From Panicum virgatum (Eukaryota; Streptophyta; Magnoliopsida; Poales; Poaceae), in the NCBI RefSeq assembly GCF_016808335.1, contig NC_053143.1:5055398-5119397 (forward strand): a DNA stretch of 64,000 bases, written 5' to 3'. The notes under the pieces are model-generated. The model searched no databases. It was not told the origin of the DNA and saw only the letters and a list, made by a program, of their open reading frames with translations. Shown in pieces: positions 53,505 to 64,000 of this stretch. The translations under genes and the position numbers were made by a program. Numbering within the stretch: the stretch's first letter is position 1; every line of letters begins with the position of its first letter.

Positions 53505-53875
53505 TCTCGTTGGTTCGTTGTTTGGTGCAGTCCTGGTTACATCAAAAAAAATTTAGATCCCAAAATTTTTTGGCCAAAAAACGTCACATTGAATGTTTTG
53601 ATATATATGGTGCTACAGTAAATTATGTTTATACCTGTACGTTTGTATGTAAATTATGCAAATTACGAGACAAATCTTTTAAGCCTAATTGCACCATGAT
53701 TTGACAATATGGTGCTACAGTAAATATTTGCTAATGATAGATTAATTAGGTTTAATGTATTCGTCATGCAGTTTACAGGCGGAATCTGAATTTTGTTTTG
53801 TTATTAGTCTAATTTAATACTTTAAATGTGTGTCCGTATATTTTAAATGTGTGTCCGTAAACCAAAAGAACTAAA
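53505..53875. mobile_element. diverged MITE of the CTACAGTA group
   Basis: Contains GGTGCTACAGTAAAT twice in opposite halves and GATTAATTAGGTTTAATGTA. Its AGTCTAATTTAATACTTTAA ending is shared with the other long MITEs here. Terminal repeats are degenerate, so the borders are approximate. Confidence 0.5.
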
Positions 53876-55221
53876 CCCACATAAACAGCGAAAGACGAAT
53901 GCATGCATCTTTGTCAGAAAACGAGGAGGAAGAGGTTGACTTTTTTGAAATTAGGCACAAACTACTCACTGACGGCTTTTCTCTCTGCCGCGTCACTTTT
54001 CTTATTGATCACTACAGACACATTCGTGACGGCCTCCGATCCGTCACCACACGTCGGATGCATCATCAATGGCTGACACATCGATCGACCCGATGCTCAT
54101 CGATCTCGATCACCGGCTCACGCACTACCGGAATTGGCTAATTCGCACACGCCGTGTGCCCCAAGCACACAGCAAAGCCTAGTAGGCACATGGCGAAGTC
54201 TTCGCCGTCGGCCACCGACGGCGAACACCCGACGGCAGCGCTAGGCACGGCATAGATCTAGTTTGCCGTGTGCTATTTATCGGGCACACGGCAAACACAT
54301 TCGCCGTGTGTATCCAAAGGTACACGGCAAAAAAAAAAGCCCAGACATCGTGACGACGGGCAAACGGTGTGACAGAGGACTTCACCGTGTGCCAGAAAAT
54401 AGGCACACGGCGAAATTATCCACTTTGCCGTGTGCCACCTGGATTGGCGCACGGCAAATGCATGGACGCAGGGCCCAGCAACATAGCTCTTCGCCGTGTG
54501 CTCTTAGTTCTGGCATATGGCAAAGTACTAAGGTTCGTCGTGTGCCTTGTTCTTGGCACACAGCGAACTATGGTCAGTTCGCCATGTGCACGGCCTAAGC
54601 ACACGACGAACTTGGTGTCCAGGGCTGGCCAAATAGTCACTTTGCCGTGTGCCTAGTCCCCTGCACACGGCAAAGTGACCAAACAAATCTTTTTTTATGT
54701 TTTTCACGTATAAAGGACCCCATATCACAACATACATATCACAGGCATTACATATCATATATATATCACAACAAACGTCACAGTCATTATATATCACAAC
54801 TAGCCACAAACAACATCAAACACACATCCAGAAGTCCAATGCAAAGTCCTGCAAGTTCACAACATATCCAAAAGTTCACAAATACATATCCAGAAGTTCA
54901 CAAGTCCATAAATATTGAAATAAACAAGTTTATAGTTGCGGTGGGTCGTCGAACGGTAGTGGGCCGCCGAACTGAGGTGGGAACAACTGCTGTGGGGGTA
55001 GCGTTGGTGAGATGCCCAGTGACAATTCTGACGTATTCGATGCCGCCGATAGATTCTGCAAAAAATATAAGACAGTAAATTGCAGGTGAGACAAAAACCA
55101 AGTTCTCAAGTTATAATCTAAGCAAGTCTAAATATGTAGGTCCCCTAAATCGTTAAGTGAGTAATGTAAGTTACAATCTCTAAGTCTAAAGTTCTTTAAG
55201 TATCTAATACTTCAAAAGAAA

Positions 55222-57125
55222 CTAAAGTGTTTTCAAGATACTCACCGGAGGAGTAGTAGAAGCAGGAGCCAAAGGGAATTGCATGGCTGGGATGGGATTA
55301 CCCATTTGGACAGAAAGACCTCGAATGTAGTTGTACATCTGGGCCATCTCGGCCGCCTGCTTCTGCTCGTTCTCTTGTCGTATCCTCCTCTCTTCGGCCA
55401 GCGCCGCCTTGTACGCCGCCTGTTGCGCTTGCATTTGGTTCTACAATATTTCATGACAATATTACAATACAAAGCAAATATATGTACAGAACGAACGAAC
55501 TATGAATAAATAAGAAATAACCTGAAGTTCCTGTACTTGGAGCTGCGACGCGGACAGTCGTGGGCGTATGGCCGGGCTATTGCCCGTGCTCCTCGCTCGA
55601 ATCTGGGAGAGGGTGGGAGTGCTGGCCGTGTCTACAAGGCCGTCGCCAATGTAGTAGCGCTCATGTTTCTTGCCTCCTCCCACTCTCATAATGACTTCTC
55701 CATCAAGGGGCTGGGTCCTCGGATCCCAGTCTGGCCCATGGACCTGTCTTCCCATATCTGTGTACGCCTGGATACGACTGTGGACGGACGGATTGCTGTA
55801 CGCCGAGGGCGGGTCATCAGGGTTGTAGGTGACGTTGGATGTCGCCTTGCCTTTGCGGGCCAGAGCCCATCCCACGAACGGGGTGCACTCCTGTCCTTCA
55901 TGTGAGGACGACTGCGAAAAAAGAAGAAGTTGATCACAAATTATGCTGAATTGAACATTAGATTAGAGATATGAGTCTGTGTAGTGTGTACCCATCTAGC
56001 TCAGTACTCGTCGTTGTTGAGGCTGCCTTGATGGTGTGCTAGACCTGGCATCAGCAATCGCCGCTGCCGGCCAATGTTGTGCTTCTCCTGCCACTCGGGG
56101 TCGAACCACTTGTCCACTATGCGCTCCCAGCACACGGTGTCATTACGACACCACCACGCAGGAACCTACACTTGAACAAATGCGTGACATGTAAGACGAG
56201 AGACATTTAACAATGTTTTTAATCTTATAATAAATTTGAACTTACCTGTAAATATTGCTCTCGGGTCAGCTTCAACTCTCTAGCCTCAGGCTTTCCGATC
56301 TTCTGCTTTAAGAAATGTGCACAATAGTTGATGACGCACTGGACTTGCGCCTCATAATGCATGTCCTTCATGAGTTTAATGCATCGATTGTGAGCCGCAA
56401 TCGCCTCCCGCTCCTCATATCTCTTATCACACCTGTAAAAATCCTGCATATATAGACGATGGATCATGTCATTATTAACAAAATGTTCAATGAATGTGAT
56501 GTATTCACCATTTTTTGCCGGAGAAAACTTACCCAGAGCTCGCCCTTTACCCGCTCCGCCTTGTTCTCAAAGGCTCTGCCACTCCGATCCAACTGATCGT
56601 TGTTGGCGACGATGTAGTGGTCCCACATCCAGGCCGGCTCGTACCGTCCTTGATAGTGGACCAGGCCTGGGAAGTGGTCCATGCACAAAAGACCCAGGAT
56701 GCCGTTGACCTTGCGTTTGTGAGCACCGCCTCTGAGGACAGTCTAACTCCTGCAAAAGTGATTAAGAGAAAATATTAGTTTGTATCGTGATTTTCGAGTT
56801 AAGAAATGAAAAGGTAGTAATAACATGTCAAATTATTTACATATCCCCGCAGAATGCGTTGTCTGATGACCTCTTCTCTCGCACGATGGACTTCACCATG
56901 GTAGATCCACCGGGTATAGTTTTCCACAAACCCATTTGTGATAATGTGTTTACCCATAGTGAGTTGTGATTGATGAATTCTATTTTGACACTTGCTGCAT
57001 GGACACGGCATTCAACTCTGTCCTCTATCAAATGCCTTTTTTAAGAAGTCATCGACCTTTAGAGCAAACTCAATATACTCTTGGTCGCTCTGCCAGCCCT
57101 TGTACATCCACTCACGGTCATCCAT
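55222..57125 (-). pseudogene. remnants of CACTA transposase-associated genes
   Basis: Minus-strand pieces: DREWMYKGWQSDQEYIEFAL (about 57120) followed after a stop by MPCPCSKCQNRIHQ (57011) is the transposase-associated domain usual at the start of the TNPD-type transposase. Further on, YEPAWMWDHYIVANNDQLDR, VPAWWCRNDTVCWERIVDKW, NPDDPPSAYSNPSVHSRIQA and a Gln/Glu-rich coiled segment (AALAEERRIRQENEQKQAAE) match the Ptta/En-Spm (TNPA-like) protein, spread over several exons. The catalytic body of the transposase is absent, so the element needs help from another copy. Confidence 0.65.
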
Positions 57126-57734
57126 CCTTTAACATACGAGCGAGAAATTTTAAAATCGATTTCATGTACACAATGTCTAACAAACTCTAATAGGTGAAGA
57201 TAGGTCCTAATTCCACCCCAGGCTGCGTAGATATGGTTGGTTTTCATGATCCACTCCTAGCCGAGACAGAATTTCGGCAGCACCCCCCCCGCTGCTCTCC
57301 AAATACACGTCCTGTCAAGGAGACTGTGTATCCGGAGAACAACAGGGAGGTGATGCCGAAACTCTGCCACAGATCAGAGTAGATCATGAAAACTAAACAT
57401 ATCTACACACTCTTGGGCTGTCCAAATAGCGTGGACAATTCGAAACAGATACGGATATAGATATGCAAAGATTTGCATATTCCGTACCGTATCTCTTTCG
57501 AACGGGAGACGCCTAAGTTATGTGACCTATGGGCTTATGTCGCTCACCTATGGGCTTATGCATAACACGGAAAGAGAGGTTTCTTGTGCCGCTCACCTAT
57601 GGGCTTGACGATGTGCGCGGCGTGGCCTCCTTTTCCTTGTCCTCCTCTCTCCTTCTCGTTCCAATCTAATTCCATCAATTACAACATAAGTATAGGTCAA
57701 ATTTTCAATGCCATGACTCACAAAAAATTAATGT

Positions 57735-58290
57735 CGGAGTGCGGCGGAGCAGCTACCACCAAGGGCTGTGTCGGGGTGCGGTGGGGCGGCGAGGCAACGG
57801 CCCAAGACGCCGCGGGACAGGGCTGCGACGGAGCCTGGGCGCCGGCAGGGCGGGGCGGCGCGGAGGGCACCGAGCCTGGGCGGCGCCGGGGCAGGGCCGC
57901 ACCGGAGGGGCGGCGTCGGGGCAAGGCAGGGCGAGGCCGGTGGGGCCGCGCTGGACCAGGGCTGCACCGGGGCGGGGCGCACCGGGCCTGGGCCAAGCCG
58001 GGGCAGGGTCGCGGCGGAGGGGCGGCGCCGGGGTGCGGCGGGGCGGGGCCTGGGAGGAAGAGCCGGGGCGGGGCGGGCGGGGCCGGGGAGGGAGAGTCGG
58101 GGCGGGCCGGGGCCGCGCCGGCGAGGCGGGGCCGGGGCAGGGCTGTGGTGGCGGGGCGGGCGGGGCGGCGGGCTGGCTGCGGGACGGCGGCGGCGGGCGC
58201 GCAGGGGCGGCGGCGGGGCAGGAGCCGCGGTGGCCGGCGTCGGGGCGGGGTCGGGGCGGCGCGGCGTCGGGACGGGGCGGGCCGGCGTGA
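57735..58290. repeat. extremely GC-rich low-complexity block inside the CACTA element
   Basis: About 550 bp made almost entirely of GGGGCGG, GGGGCCGG and GCGGCG words on the plus strand, bordered by AT-rich DNA. All frames are open on both strands because stop codons are absent by composition. No protein family is recognisable. It looks like captured or amplified CpG-rich DNA, with many G-runs that could form quadruplexes. Confidence 0.6.
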
Positions 58291-59532
58291 GAGAGTCACA
58301 GAGAGTGAGAGAGCAAAGTTCGTCGTGTGCCAGATCCAACTGTTCGCCGTGTGTCCTGAATCTGGGCACACGGTGAAGCCACAATTTCACCGTGTGCCAT
58401 ATACAGGGCACACGGCGAACATTTTTTTTAATTTTTAATTGCAAATATTTTTTTTAGAAAAATAGAATTTACACGTAATATCAGCGATTTGCCGTGTGCC
58501 TAGGTTATGTCACACGGCAAACCTAATTTATTTTGTCCCTAATTTGTTTTCCAAACATGATTCATTAAATTTAACGAAATGTACATTGCAAAGTATTATC
58601 AAATTAACTAAACATATCATATGAAGTGCTTATTTCAAAATCTTGTATTTTTTTATGCATGTATATCTCAATTTGAATATTCCCACTTTAATTTTAATAG
58701 TACTAAAAAAATCAAAAAAATGGCAAACATTTCAGAAAAATATCATGATTCCACATGAACTACTATTATGTGGTGTATTACCCATAGAAAAAGTTTAGAA
58801 CCCAAATTATTACTTACAAATCGTTACGCATACACACGTAATTAGAATCTTTTAAAGTATATGGATCTTTTGCGGAGAAACAACAGTTTATAAGCAGCGT
58901 TTGTGAAAAAAGAAAATAATCCAACCAAATTTTTACCAGAGACTCGATATATGATGACATGAGATCATGACAATTTTCATAATTTTTAGTTCACATTTCG
59001 ATTTTATATAATTTGTAAACGATTATCCATAATATTTGTATTCATGGCCTTGTTCAGAGGATTCGACCGGTTCATTTTATTTTGCCTTGTGCAAAAGGCT
59101 CAGCATACGGCGAACCTTCTTCTTTGCTGTGTGCCTAGAAGCAGCACATGGCAAACTCTTACGTTTGTTGTGTGCCTAACTCCAGCACACGGCAAAGACG
59201 ACGACGTCCACGGGCCGTTGGGATCGGTTAACGGGGGCCATGACTTCGCCGTGTGCTGTCCCAAGGCACACGACAAAGAAGAAGGTTCGCCGTGTGCTGG
59301 GCTGTGGGCACACGTCGAATGCTGACGGCGTTGAGCTGCAGCACATGGCCGTTAACGTGGAGCCCATTTCGCCGTGGGCTGTATAGTGGGCACACGGCGA
59401 AGTCTCGAGTCGCCGTGTGTCGGGCCTGGGGCACACGGCGAAATCTCGAGTCGCCGTGTGCTTTATGTTCGTCGTGTGTTTTGTTCTCGGCGCACATCAA
59501 ATGGACTGTTCACCGCACATCAAATGGACTGT

Positions 59533-60648
59533 TCACCGTGTGTCCGAGAAAAAACACACGACAAACCTTGAGGCACACGGCGAACTCGCGGTTTCCGGTA
59601 GTGACGGCTTGGTGTAGACGGCGACGTTCTTCCAGCGCGACTCCATGCGCCGGGACGGCTGGTGGTGCGACTGCTTGTACACCCCGAACTTGAAGTAGTG
59701 CTCGGTCCCGCCCTTCCCGGGGGCGATCAGCCGCCTCTCGCCGTCGACGAAGACCGTCACGTTCCCCGCCGCGACGTCGTGCACGACGTTGAGCCGCACC
59801 CACCGGCCGTACACACCGGCGGCGACCACCCTGCTCAGGTCGTGGTAGTAGGTGAGCCGGCCGTCGTAGACGTGCAGCATCAGCGTGGTGGCGTGCGTCG
59901 CCGCGCCGAAGATCTGCATCACTGACGCCCCCGACGTGCCCGGTGGGACGAACGCGTCGCCCTCGAACTGCCACACCTCGGAGCTGTAGATCTTCTGCAT
60001 GCACGAGCGAGCAAAAGTTACATCACTAGTAGTTCTTCCGTTCCAAATTATAAATCGTTTGACTTTTTGATCCCAAGCATAATCACCCATCTTATTCAAA
60101 AATTAGTGCAAAATATCACTTTTTTATTGTGGTTTTCTTTATCAATACAAGTTCTTTAAAAATGATTTCAATTTGACTATGTTTACACATTTTTTTAAAT
60201 AAGATGAGCAGTTGTGTTAAGAGTCAAACAATAATTTAGACTGAATGGATAGAAAACATGCTATCAGTCCAGCTCAAAAAGTATTGGGTGGAAGATGGCC
60301 TAGTACTAATTGTATCATTATTAGTACCAGGTCATGTTGGTGCTAGTACGCGTACTGAAGATCTACGAGGAATGGAGAAGAGATTTTAGTTTATTTCTTG
60401 TCGATCGATCGTTGAGTTGAGATGGTACGTACGTCGACTTTGATCTCGGTGCGGGCGCCGCCCGGGTGGGAGGCGCTGATGGGCTTGTCGGTGGCGAAGA
60501 CCCACATGCGGTGGACGCTGCCGAACTGCTGGTAGCGCTCGCCGAGGGGCACGTCGTAGGGCTTCTGCACCACGAACTGCGACTCCGTCAGCCTCACGCG
60601 GATGAAGCCGGCGGTTAGGTGCGCAGAGCGGCCGGCGCCGGCCGGCAT
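59533..60648 (-). CDS. citrate-binding-protein-like / alginate lyase 2-fold protein (copy 2), altered at both ends
   Basis: Exons 60648-60433 and 59994-59533 join with a normal GT-AG intron at the same position as copy 1. The fold is intact: FVVQKPYDVPLGERYQQF, HRMWVFATDKPISASHPGG, IYSSEVWQFEGDAFVPPGTS, LMLHVYDGRLTYYHDLSRVV, RWVRLNVVHDVAAGNVTVFV, HYFKFGVYKQ and MESRWKNVAVYTKP. After that Pro the reading frame enters the CACTA end and adds 23 foreign residues before a stop at 59533. At the front, ATG 60648 (MPAGAGRS) lacks a signal peptide. A hydrophobic stretch (CCFVYLAVISAS) lies just upstream in the same frame without an ATG, while an out-of-frame ATG precedes it. A TATA box at about 60741 remains. 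Probably a degenerating gene. Confidence 0.7.
60029..60254. mobile_element. degenerate Stowaway-like MITE in the intron of copy 2
   Basis: CTTCCGTTCCAAATTATAAA and CAAAATATCACTTTTTTATT match the element at 4952-5175 in order. The right end is eroded (GACTGAATGGATAG). Confidence 0.65.
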
Positions 60649-60740
60649 CGTCGGCGACGCACTGATGACGGCGAGGTAGACGAAGCAGCAGCCATGTTTG
60701 CACGTGCCGGTGCTGGTGTGCCGCCGACCGCGGGACGCAT

Positions 60741-60751
60741 CTATTTATATA
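60741..60751 (-). promoter_or_regulatory. TATA box of citrate-binding-protein-like copy 2
   Basis: The minus strand reads TATATAAATAG about 95 bp upstream of ATG 60648, placing transcription start near 60710-60715, just before the out-of-frame ATG. Confidence 0.6.
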
Positions 60752-61246
60752 TTAAGTGCGCTCGGTTGCGTGGGTGGTCGGCGTACACCGGCGGTGGTTA
60801 CCACGGCGGCGGCGCGCGTCGTGTTCGTGGCGACGGGGACGGTGGTCGGCGGCCGGCGGCCGGCGGCGGCGCCACGCCAAGACAGCAGCACAGCAATAAA
60901 AAATGCATGCTTCGGACTTGAAATTGGACGGAGCCACACGGAGATCTCGAGAGGGGTCCGACGCCCGGAATCGATCCGTCCAATACTGCAGTAAGTCACC
61001 TGAATCGCACTGAATCGCTGACGGTCATCGGATCATACGCTGACAGTGACAGTGAGGATCCATGGAACGCGACCGCCGAGGCGCCGACGGCAACGGCCAT
61101 GTCCATCATCCTTCTTGATTCGTTCATGGCGGGCCTCGATCGGCCTGGTTAAAAATGGCCGGCGGGCAAGGCCCACATGCCTGTTCCCGGGGCTGGCACC
61201 GTGTTAGTGAGACGATAAAATTTTTAACATTTTCTGTTATTCGTCA

Positions 61247-61247
<1 letters not shown>
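60752..61247. other. upstream flank of copy 2
   Basis: Promoter-proximal GC-rich DNA (60770-60880) then mixed sequence. No gene. Confidence 0.5.

Positions 61248-61310
<63 letters not shown>
61248..61310. repeat. (ATT)n microsatellite
   Basis: About 20 uninterrupted ATT units. Confidence 0.95.
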
Positions 61311-61324
61311 TGTATTTCTAAATA

Positions 61325-61460
61325 CAGGGGTAGAGCCAGCGTGAGGGCAGAGGAGTCTCAAGCCCCTCTATTGGAGGCAAAGGGGAAGAAGGAGAGAGGG
61401 AAAAGAAAGAAGAGGAGGAAGAGTAAGGAGTGTCCTTGGTGCGGGACTGGCACCGCCACT
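61325..61460. repeat. hAT-MITE-like remnant (first of two related copies)
   Basis: CAGGGGTAGAGCCAGCGTGA at the left and GGGACTGGCACCGCC at the right, with a purine-rich centre (GGCAAAGGGGAAGAAGGAG). Similar to 62110-62236. The terminus recalls the CAGGGGCGGAGCCAG ends of the MITEs near 27 kb. Confidence 0.4.
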
Positions 61461-63031
61461 AACGGCGAGCTAATGCAATAAGGAAGCAGGACACAAACGT
61501 ATTGTAACCATGCAGGGGAAGTATTGGAAGCTAGACAATCAAGCATTGTTTAGGTGGTAATTATATTACTATATTAGTAAAAGAAATAGGGACGATCAAA
61601 CTAACTCAAGGTTTAACATCTTGTACGTCTCAAGAATGGGGCAATTTATTCTATATCTTGCGACTTCGTCGGCAAATTACAAAGATTATATTGTTTCAAC
61701 TTTCAATTCCAAGTAGTCTCGTGACTTTAATTACTTTATGTTTTAATTTGATGGAGACAACACGTCCGCAACCGTAAAATCCTAGCTAAGAAGCGATGAG
61801 GCATGCCGTAACTTAAAGGTCAGCAGCCAATTCAATGGATACAACATATCTTTTTGACAGAATAAACCATTGCCTGCACTTAAAGCAATCGCCCTCCATT
61901 GGAGCTACAAAAAAAGGATGATATGAAAAAAGAATATATTTTCTACAACACAACAAAGAGGAGTACTTGGATCGCGATGTTATTTTTTGAAAGGTCTTCG
62001 ATCGCGATGTTAACTACTTGAATCCTCATAACTTTTCTCATCCACAAAATTGTCTTTTTCACTTCTTTTCTGTTTGATGAGATATCAGAAATGGGTCAGT
62101 GCAAATCAAAAAATAAAAAAATCTGCGTGGGGGCAGGGGGCAGGAACTCCATTGGATGCAAAGGGAAAGGAGGAGAAAGGAGGGAGAAGAAGAGGAAGGA
62201 GGCCCACCTTGGTTCTGGGGCTGGCTCCGCCAGTGATTAAGGCGTTGGCGTTCGTGTGCCGTGTGGTGCGTGTTCCTTGCAGGATGTATGAACTCAGCAA
62301 CGAAGAAGATTTTTCGTATTTTTTCTAAATTTATTTTAGAAAATGAACCGCTCTATTGTATCAATGATACAAGATGTGCGCATCAGAACATGTACAGTGA
62401 CCTTGCCAATTTTATAATCCGTATCTTAAAGGTGCTTATGAGAGTAGGATTTGCGTGCTTCTATTTATAGGGATGAGGTATTTCAACATTGTACCTGATG
62501 TAATGTGCAATTCGAAAAAAAATCTTTTCAGCAGAGCAAATATATATTAGTGTTTGTTCCATTCCATCCGGCTAACGCGATCATCAGAGATAAGAATAAA
62601 GCGCCAAGAGCTTCAATGTTTTGCTCAATGTAATAATCTTTCAGCAGGTTTATTCATTTTTTAATTTGGGATATAACTATAATTCTTTTTCCTTCAAGAA
62701 AGAAAGGAAAAAAATATACGGCGATTGCACGGAAAAACGGGTGTAAAAACTTCCACGAGTTGATCATCAGGATACAGACACTCAACCACAGACAGACAGA
62801 CTGGGAGCCACACGTGCATCGCTCCCGGTTATTCAACGCAATTACGGACGCAAAGAAAAATCAAGCACGTACAGGCCGGAACACACCTCGACGCGCGGGC
62901 CCCACCTCTCAGTCTCACACAAGCAAGCAAGCTAAGGGTCCGGAAGGGACTTATTGCGAAATCATGGCCACAATTATTGGAGCAAGCAGGTGGGTGCGCG
63001 GCGGCCGGGCCGGAGCTCGCTTGCCGGCGGG
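61461..63031. other. intergenic, with a second hAT-MITE-like remnant
   Basis: At 62110-62236 GGATGCAAAGGGAAAGGAGG and GGTTCTGGGGCTGGCTCCGC repeat the pattern at 61325-61460. Otherwise AT-rich and without a supported gene. The final part (about 62650-63031) is the 3' flank of the ASR gene. Confidence 0.45.
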
Positions 63032-63555
63032 TCAGCCGAAGAGGTGGTGGTGCTTCTTCTCGCCGCTGGCATCCTCGGCGTCCTTGTGGTCCTTCTTCTT
63101 CTCGTGGTGCTCGTGGAAGGCGTAGCCGCCGGCGCCGACGGCCGCCGTGGCGGCGATCTCCTCCGTGATCTTGTGCCGGTGCGCGTGCTCCGGGTCCTTC
63201 TTCGCCTCGTGCTTCTCGTACTGCCCAAATAAACAACAATATCATCACAAATCCAGCAGAGGATCAAATAGCATCAGCCAGTCAAGTTCGTTAATTATTG
63301 TTCATGTCACGGCCGCCGGCCGGCGACCACCAGACGACGAGTCACGGACGGAGGACGTACGAGCGCGAAGGCGCCGGCGGCGATGGCGCCGGCCTCGCCG
63401 AGGTGCTGCTTGTGCTTGTGCTCCTTCTCCTCCTTCTTGTACCTCTCGTACTCGCTCTCGCCGGCGGCCACGGCCTCCGAGTACCCGCCGGCGGGCTGCT
63501 CCTCTTCGTCCTTCTTGTGCTGGTGGAAGAAGTGGTGGTGCTTCTCCTCCGACAT
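63032..63555 (-). CDS. ASR: ASR protein (abscisic acid, stress and ripening induced; ABA/WDS domain)
   Basis: Exons 63555-63361 and 63220-63032 (GT-AG, phase 0) give 127 residues. The N-terminal His-rich segment [20 protein letters not shown] is the zinc-binding part of ASR proteins. Then come [20 protein letters not shown] and, across the intron, [20 protein letters not shown]. The ABA/WDS core ends with [20 protein letters not shown] and KKHHHLFG. ASRs are small hydrophilic proteins induced by water deficit, ABA and sugar. They act as cytosolic chaperones and as nuclear DNA-binding factors. The one-intron structure and length are typical. No lesions seen. Confidence 0.93.
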
Positions 63556-63682
63556 GGCTGCGGCCTAGCTAGCTAGCTAGCTTGTCAAGCTGCTGGTGTG
63601 GCTAGCTAGTGTGGCTTCACTGGGAGTAGTACACTTGGCTCGCTCTCGTCTGTGCATGACAATAGGATGGTTGGCCTCGGGG

Positions 63683-63690
63683 TTTTATAA
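63683..63690 (-). promoter_or_regulatory. TATA box of the ASR gene
   Basis: The minus strand reads CTTATAAAACC about 130 bp upstream of the ATG at 63555, predicting a start near 63655 and a leader of about 100 nt containing GCTAGC repeats. Confidence 0.6.
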
Positions 63691-63930
63691 GCGACGGCAC
63701 GGCTAAAATGACCTTTGGGATTAGGATGACTAATGTGAGTAGGATAAAGATGGTATTAACACGCTTCGGGGTTGGAGAACTGTAAAAGCATCTCACCTAA
63801 TACTCTATGGAAGTGTTATTGGGATATTCCAATAACATCTAATTGGGGATGCTTATTGGGGACTGATGGAGATGAGCATGTCCAACAATTCCCCAATAAA
63901 TATATCCCTTATAAGATATATAGGTGGCCA

Positions 63931-64000
63931 AATGGGCCGCCCGGACGGGCCGGGCACGGCGAGGCACGGCACGCCGGGGCACGGCGGCGCCGCCGTGCCG
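63931..64000. repeat. edge of a GC-rich repeat cut by the window end
   Basis: GGCCGGGCACGGCGAGGCAC and GGCACGGCGGCGCCGCCGTG words, palindromic and of the type found at ends of grass hAT-like elements. Truncated, so not classified. Confidence 0.35.

Larger units (their letters stand above)
54123..59603 (-). mobile_element. CACTA (En/Spm) element, deletion derivative, inserted in the 3' end of a host gene
   Basis: Ends CACTACCGGAATTGGC and GGTTTCCGGTAGTG, with duplication ACG on both sides (54120-54122 and 59604-59606). Many TTTGCCGTGTGCC/GGCACACGGCAAA repeats occur in both orientations in the outer 600 bp at each end. The interior keeps parts of CACTA genes on the minus strand (about 55222-57125), a GC-rich block (57735-58290) and about 700 bp of AT-rich DNA, but no complete transposase. 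Length about 5.48 kb. Confidence 0.88.

Noticed and set aside
57584..58444. Frames of 183 to 284 codons on both strands
   Set aside because: They exist because the GC-rich block in the CACTA element lacks stop codons; Gly/Arg/Ala or Pro/Arg repeats only.

Overview
The window is nuclear DNA of a flowering plant and almost certainly of a grass (Poaceae). The grounds are GC-rich first exons joined to AT-rich introns, the gene families present, and the density of small grass-type transposons (Stowaway-like and GGCC(C)GTGTTT-type MITEs, CACTA elements, an L1 LINE, Helitrons and a SINE). A panicoid grass is a guess. All exon joins were made by eye from GT/AG sites, reading phase and protein-family continuity.

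Layout. At 2.6-8.8 kb two convergent genes sit tail to tail: a MARF1-type NYN+LOTUS nuclease with a mitochondrial-type leader (+), and an eight-exon DHH/DHHA1-like phosphoesterase homologue (-). At 9.5-10.1 kb is a small acidic, tail-anchored unknown protein (-). From 11.5 to 15.5 kb a CACTA element (TSD TAA) carries a nested Mutator-like element (9-bp TSD) that has captured pieces of an AP180/ANTH clathrin-assembly gene. At 17.3-20.2 kb lies a nine-exon Mediator subunit 26 gene (+). From 21.2 to 26.5 kb there is a SINE, a direct segmental duplication and a solo LTR that landed in one copy after the duplication. At 27.0-28.5 kb is a DUF679/DMP membrane-protein gene with two DMP modules head to tail; the second is broken by frameshifts and a hAT-like MITE (-).

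At 29.7-32.2 kb are a small CACTA derivative with a tRNA-like core and a 5'-truncated LINE. At 33.3-34.2 kb is an intronless CAF1 deadenylase homologue that has lost catalytic residues (-). From 35.2 to 42.4 kb lies a nearly full-length L1 LINE (-) with a recognisable TSD, one nonsense codon in ORF2, a frameshift in ORF1 and a MITE inside ORF1. At 43.1-45.2 kb is an intronless EXO70 exocyst gene (+). From 45.4 to 50.4 kb are a PIF/Harbinger element with an intact transposase, a TRIM-like retroelement with unequal LTRs, a MITE and two tandem Helitron-like elements. At 51.4-60.7 kb two convergent citrate-binding-protein/alginate-lyase-2 paralogues are separated by a 5.5-kb CACTA element that inserted into the stop codon of the minus-strand copy. 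At 63.0-63.6 kb is an ASR (ABA/WDS) stress-protein gene (-).

I see no operon or defence-island style system; this is ordinary single-gene plant chromatin heavily shaped by transposons. The most interesting material is how transposons changed host genes: the stop-codon hit, the exon capture and the broken DMP fusion. Next come host genes whose family active sites look lost (CAF1-like and DHH-like).
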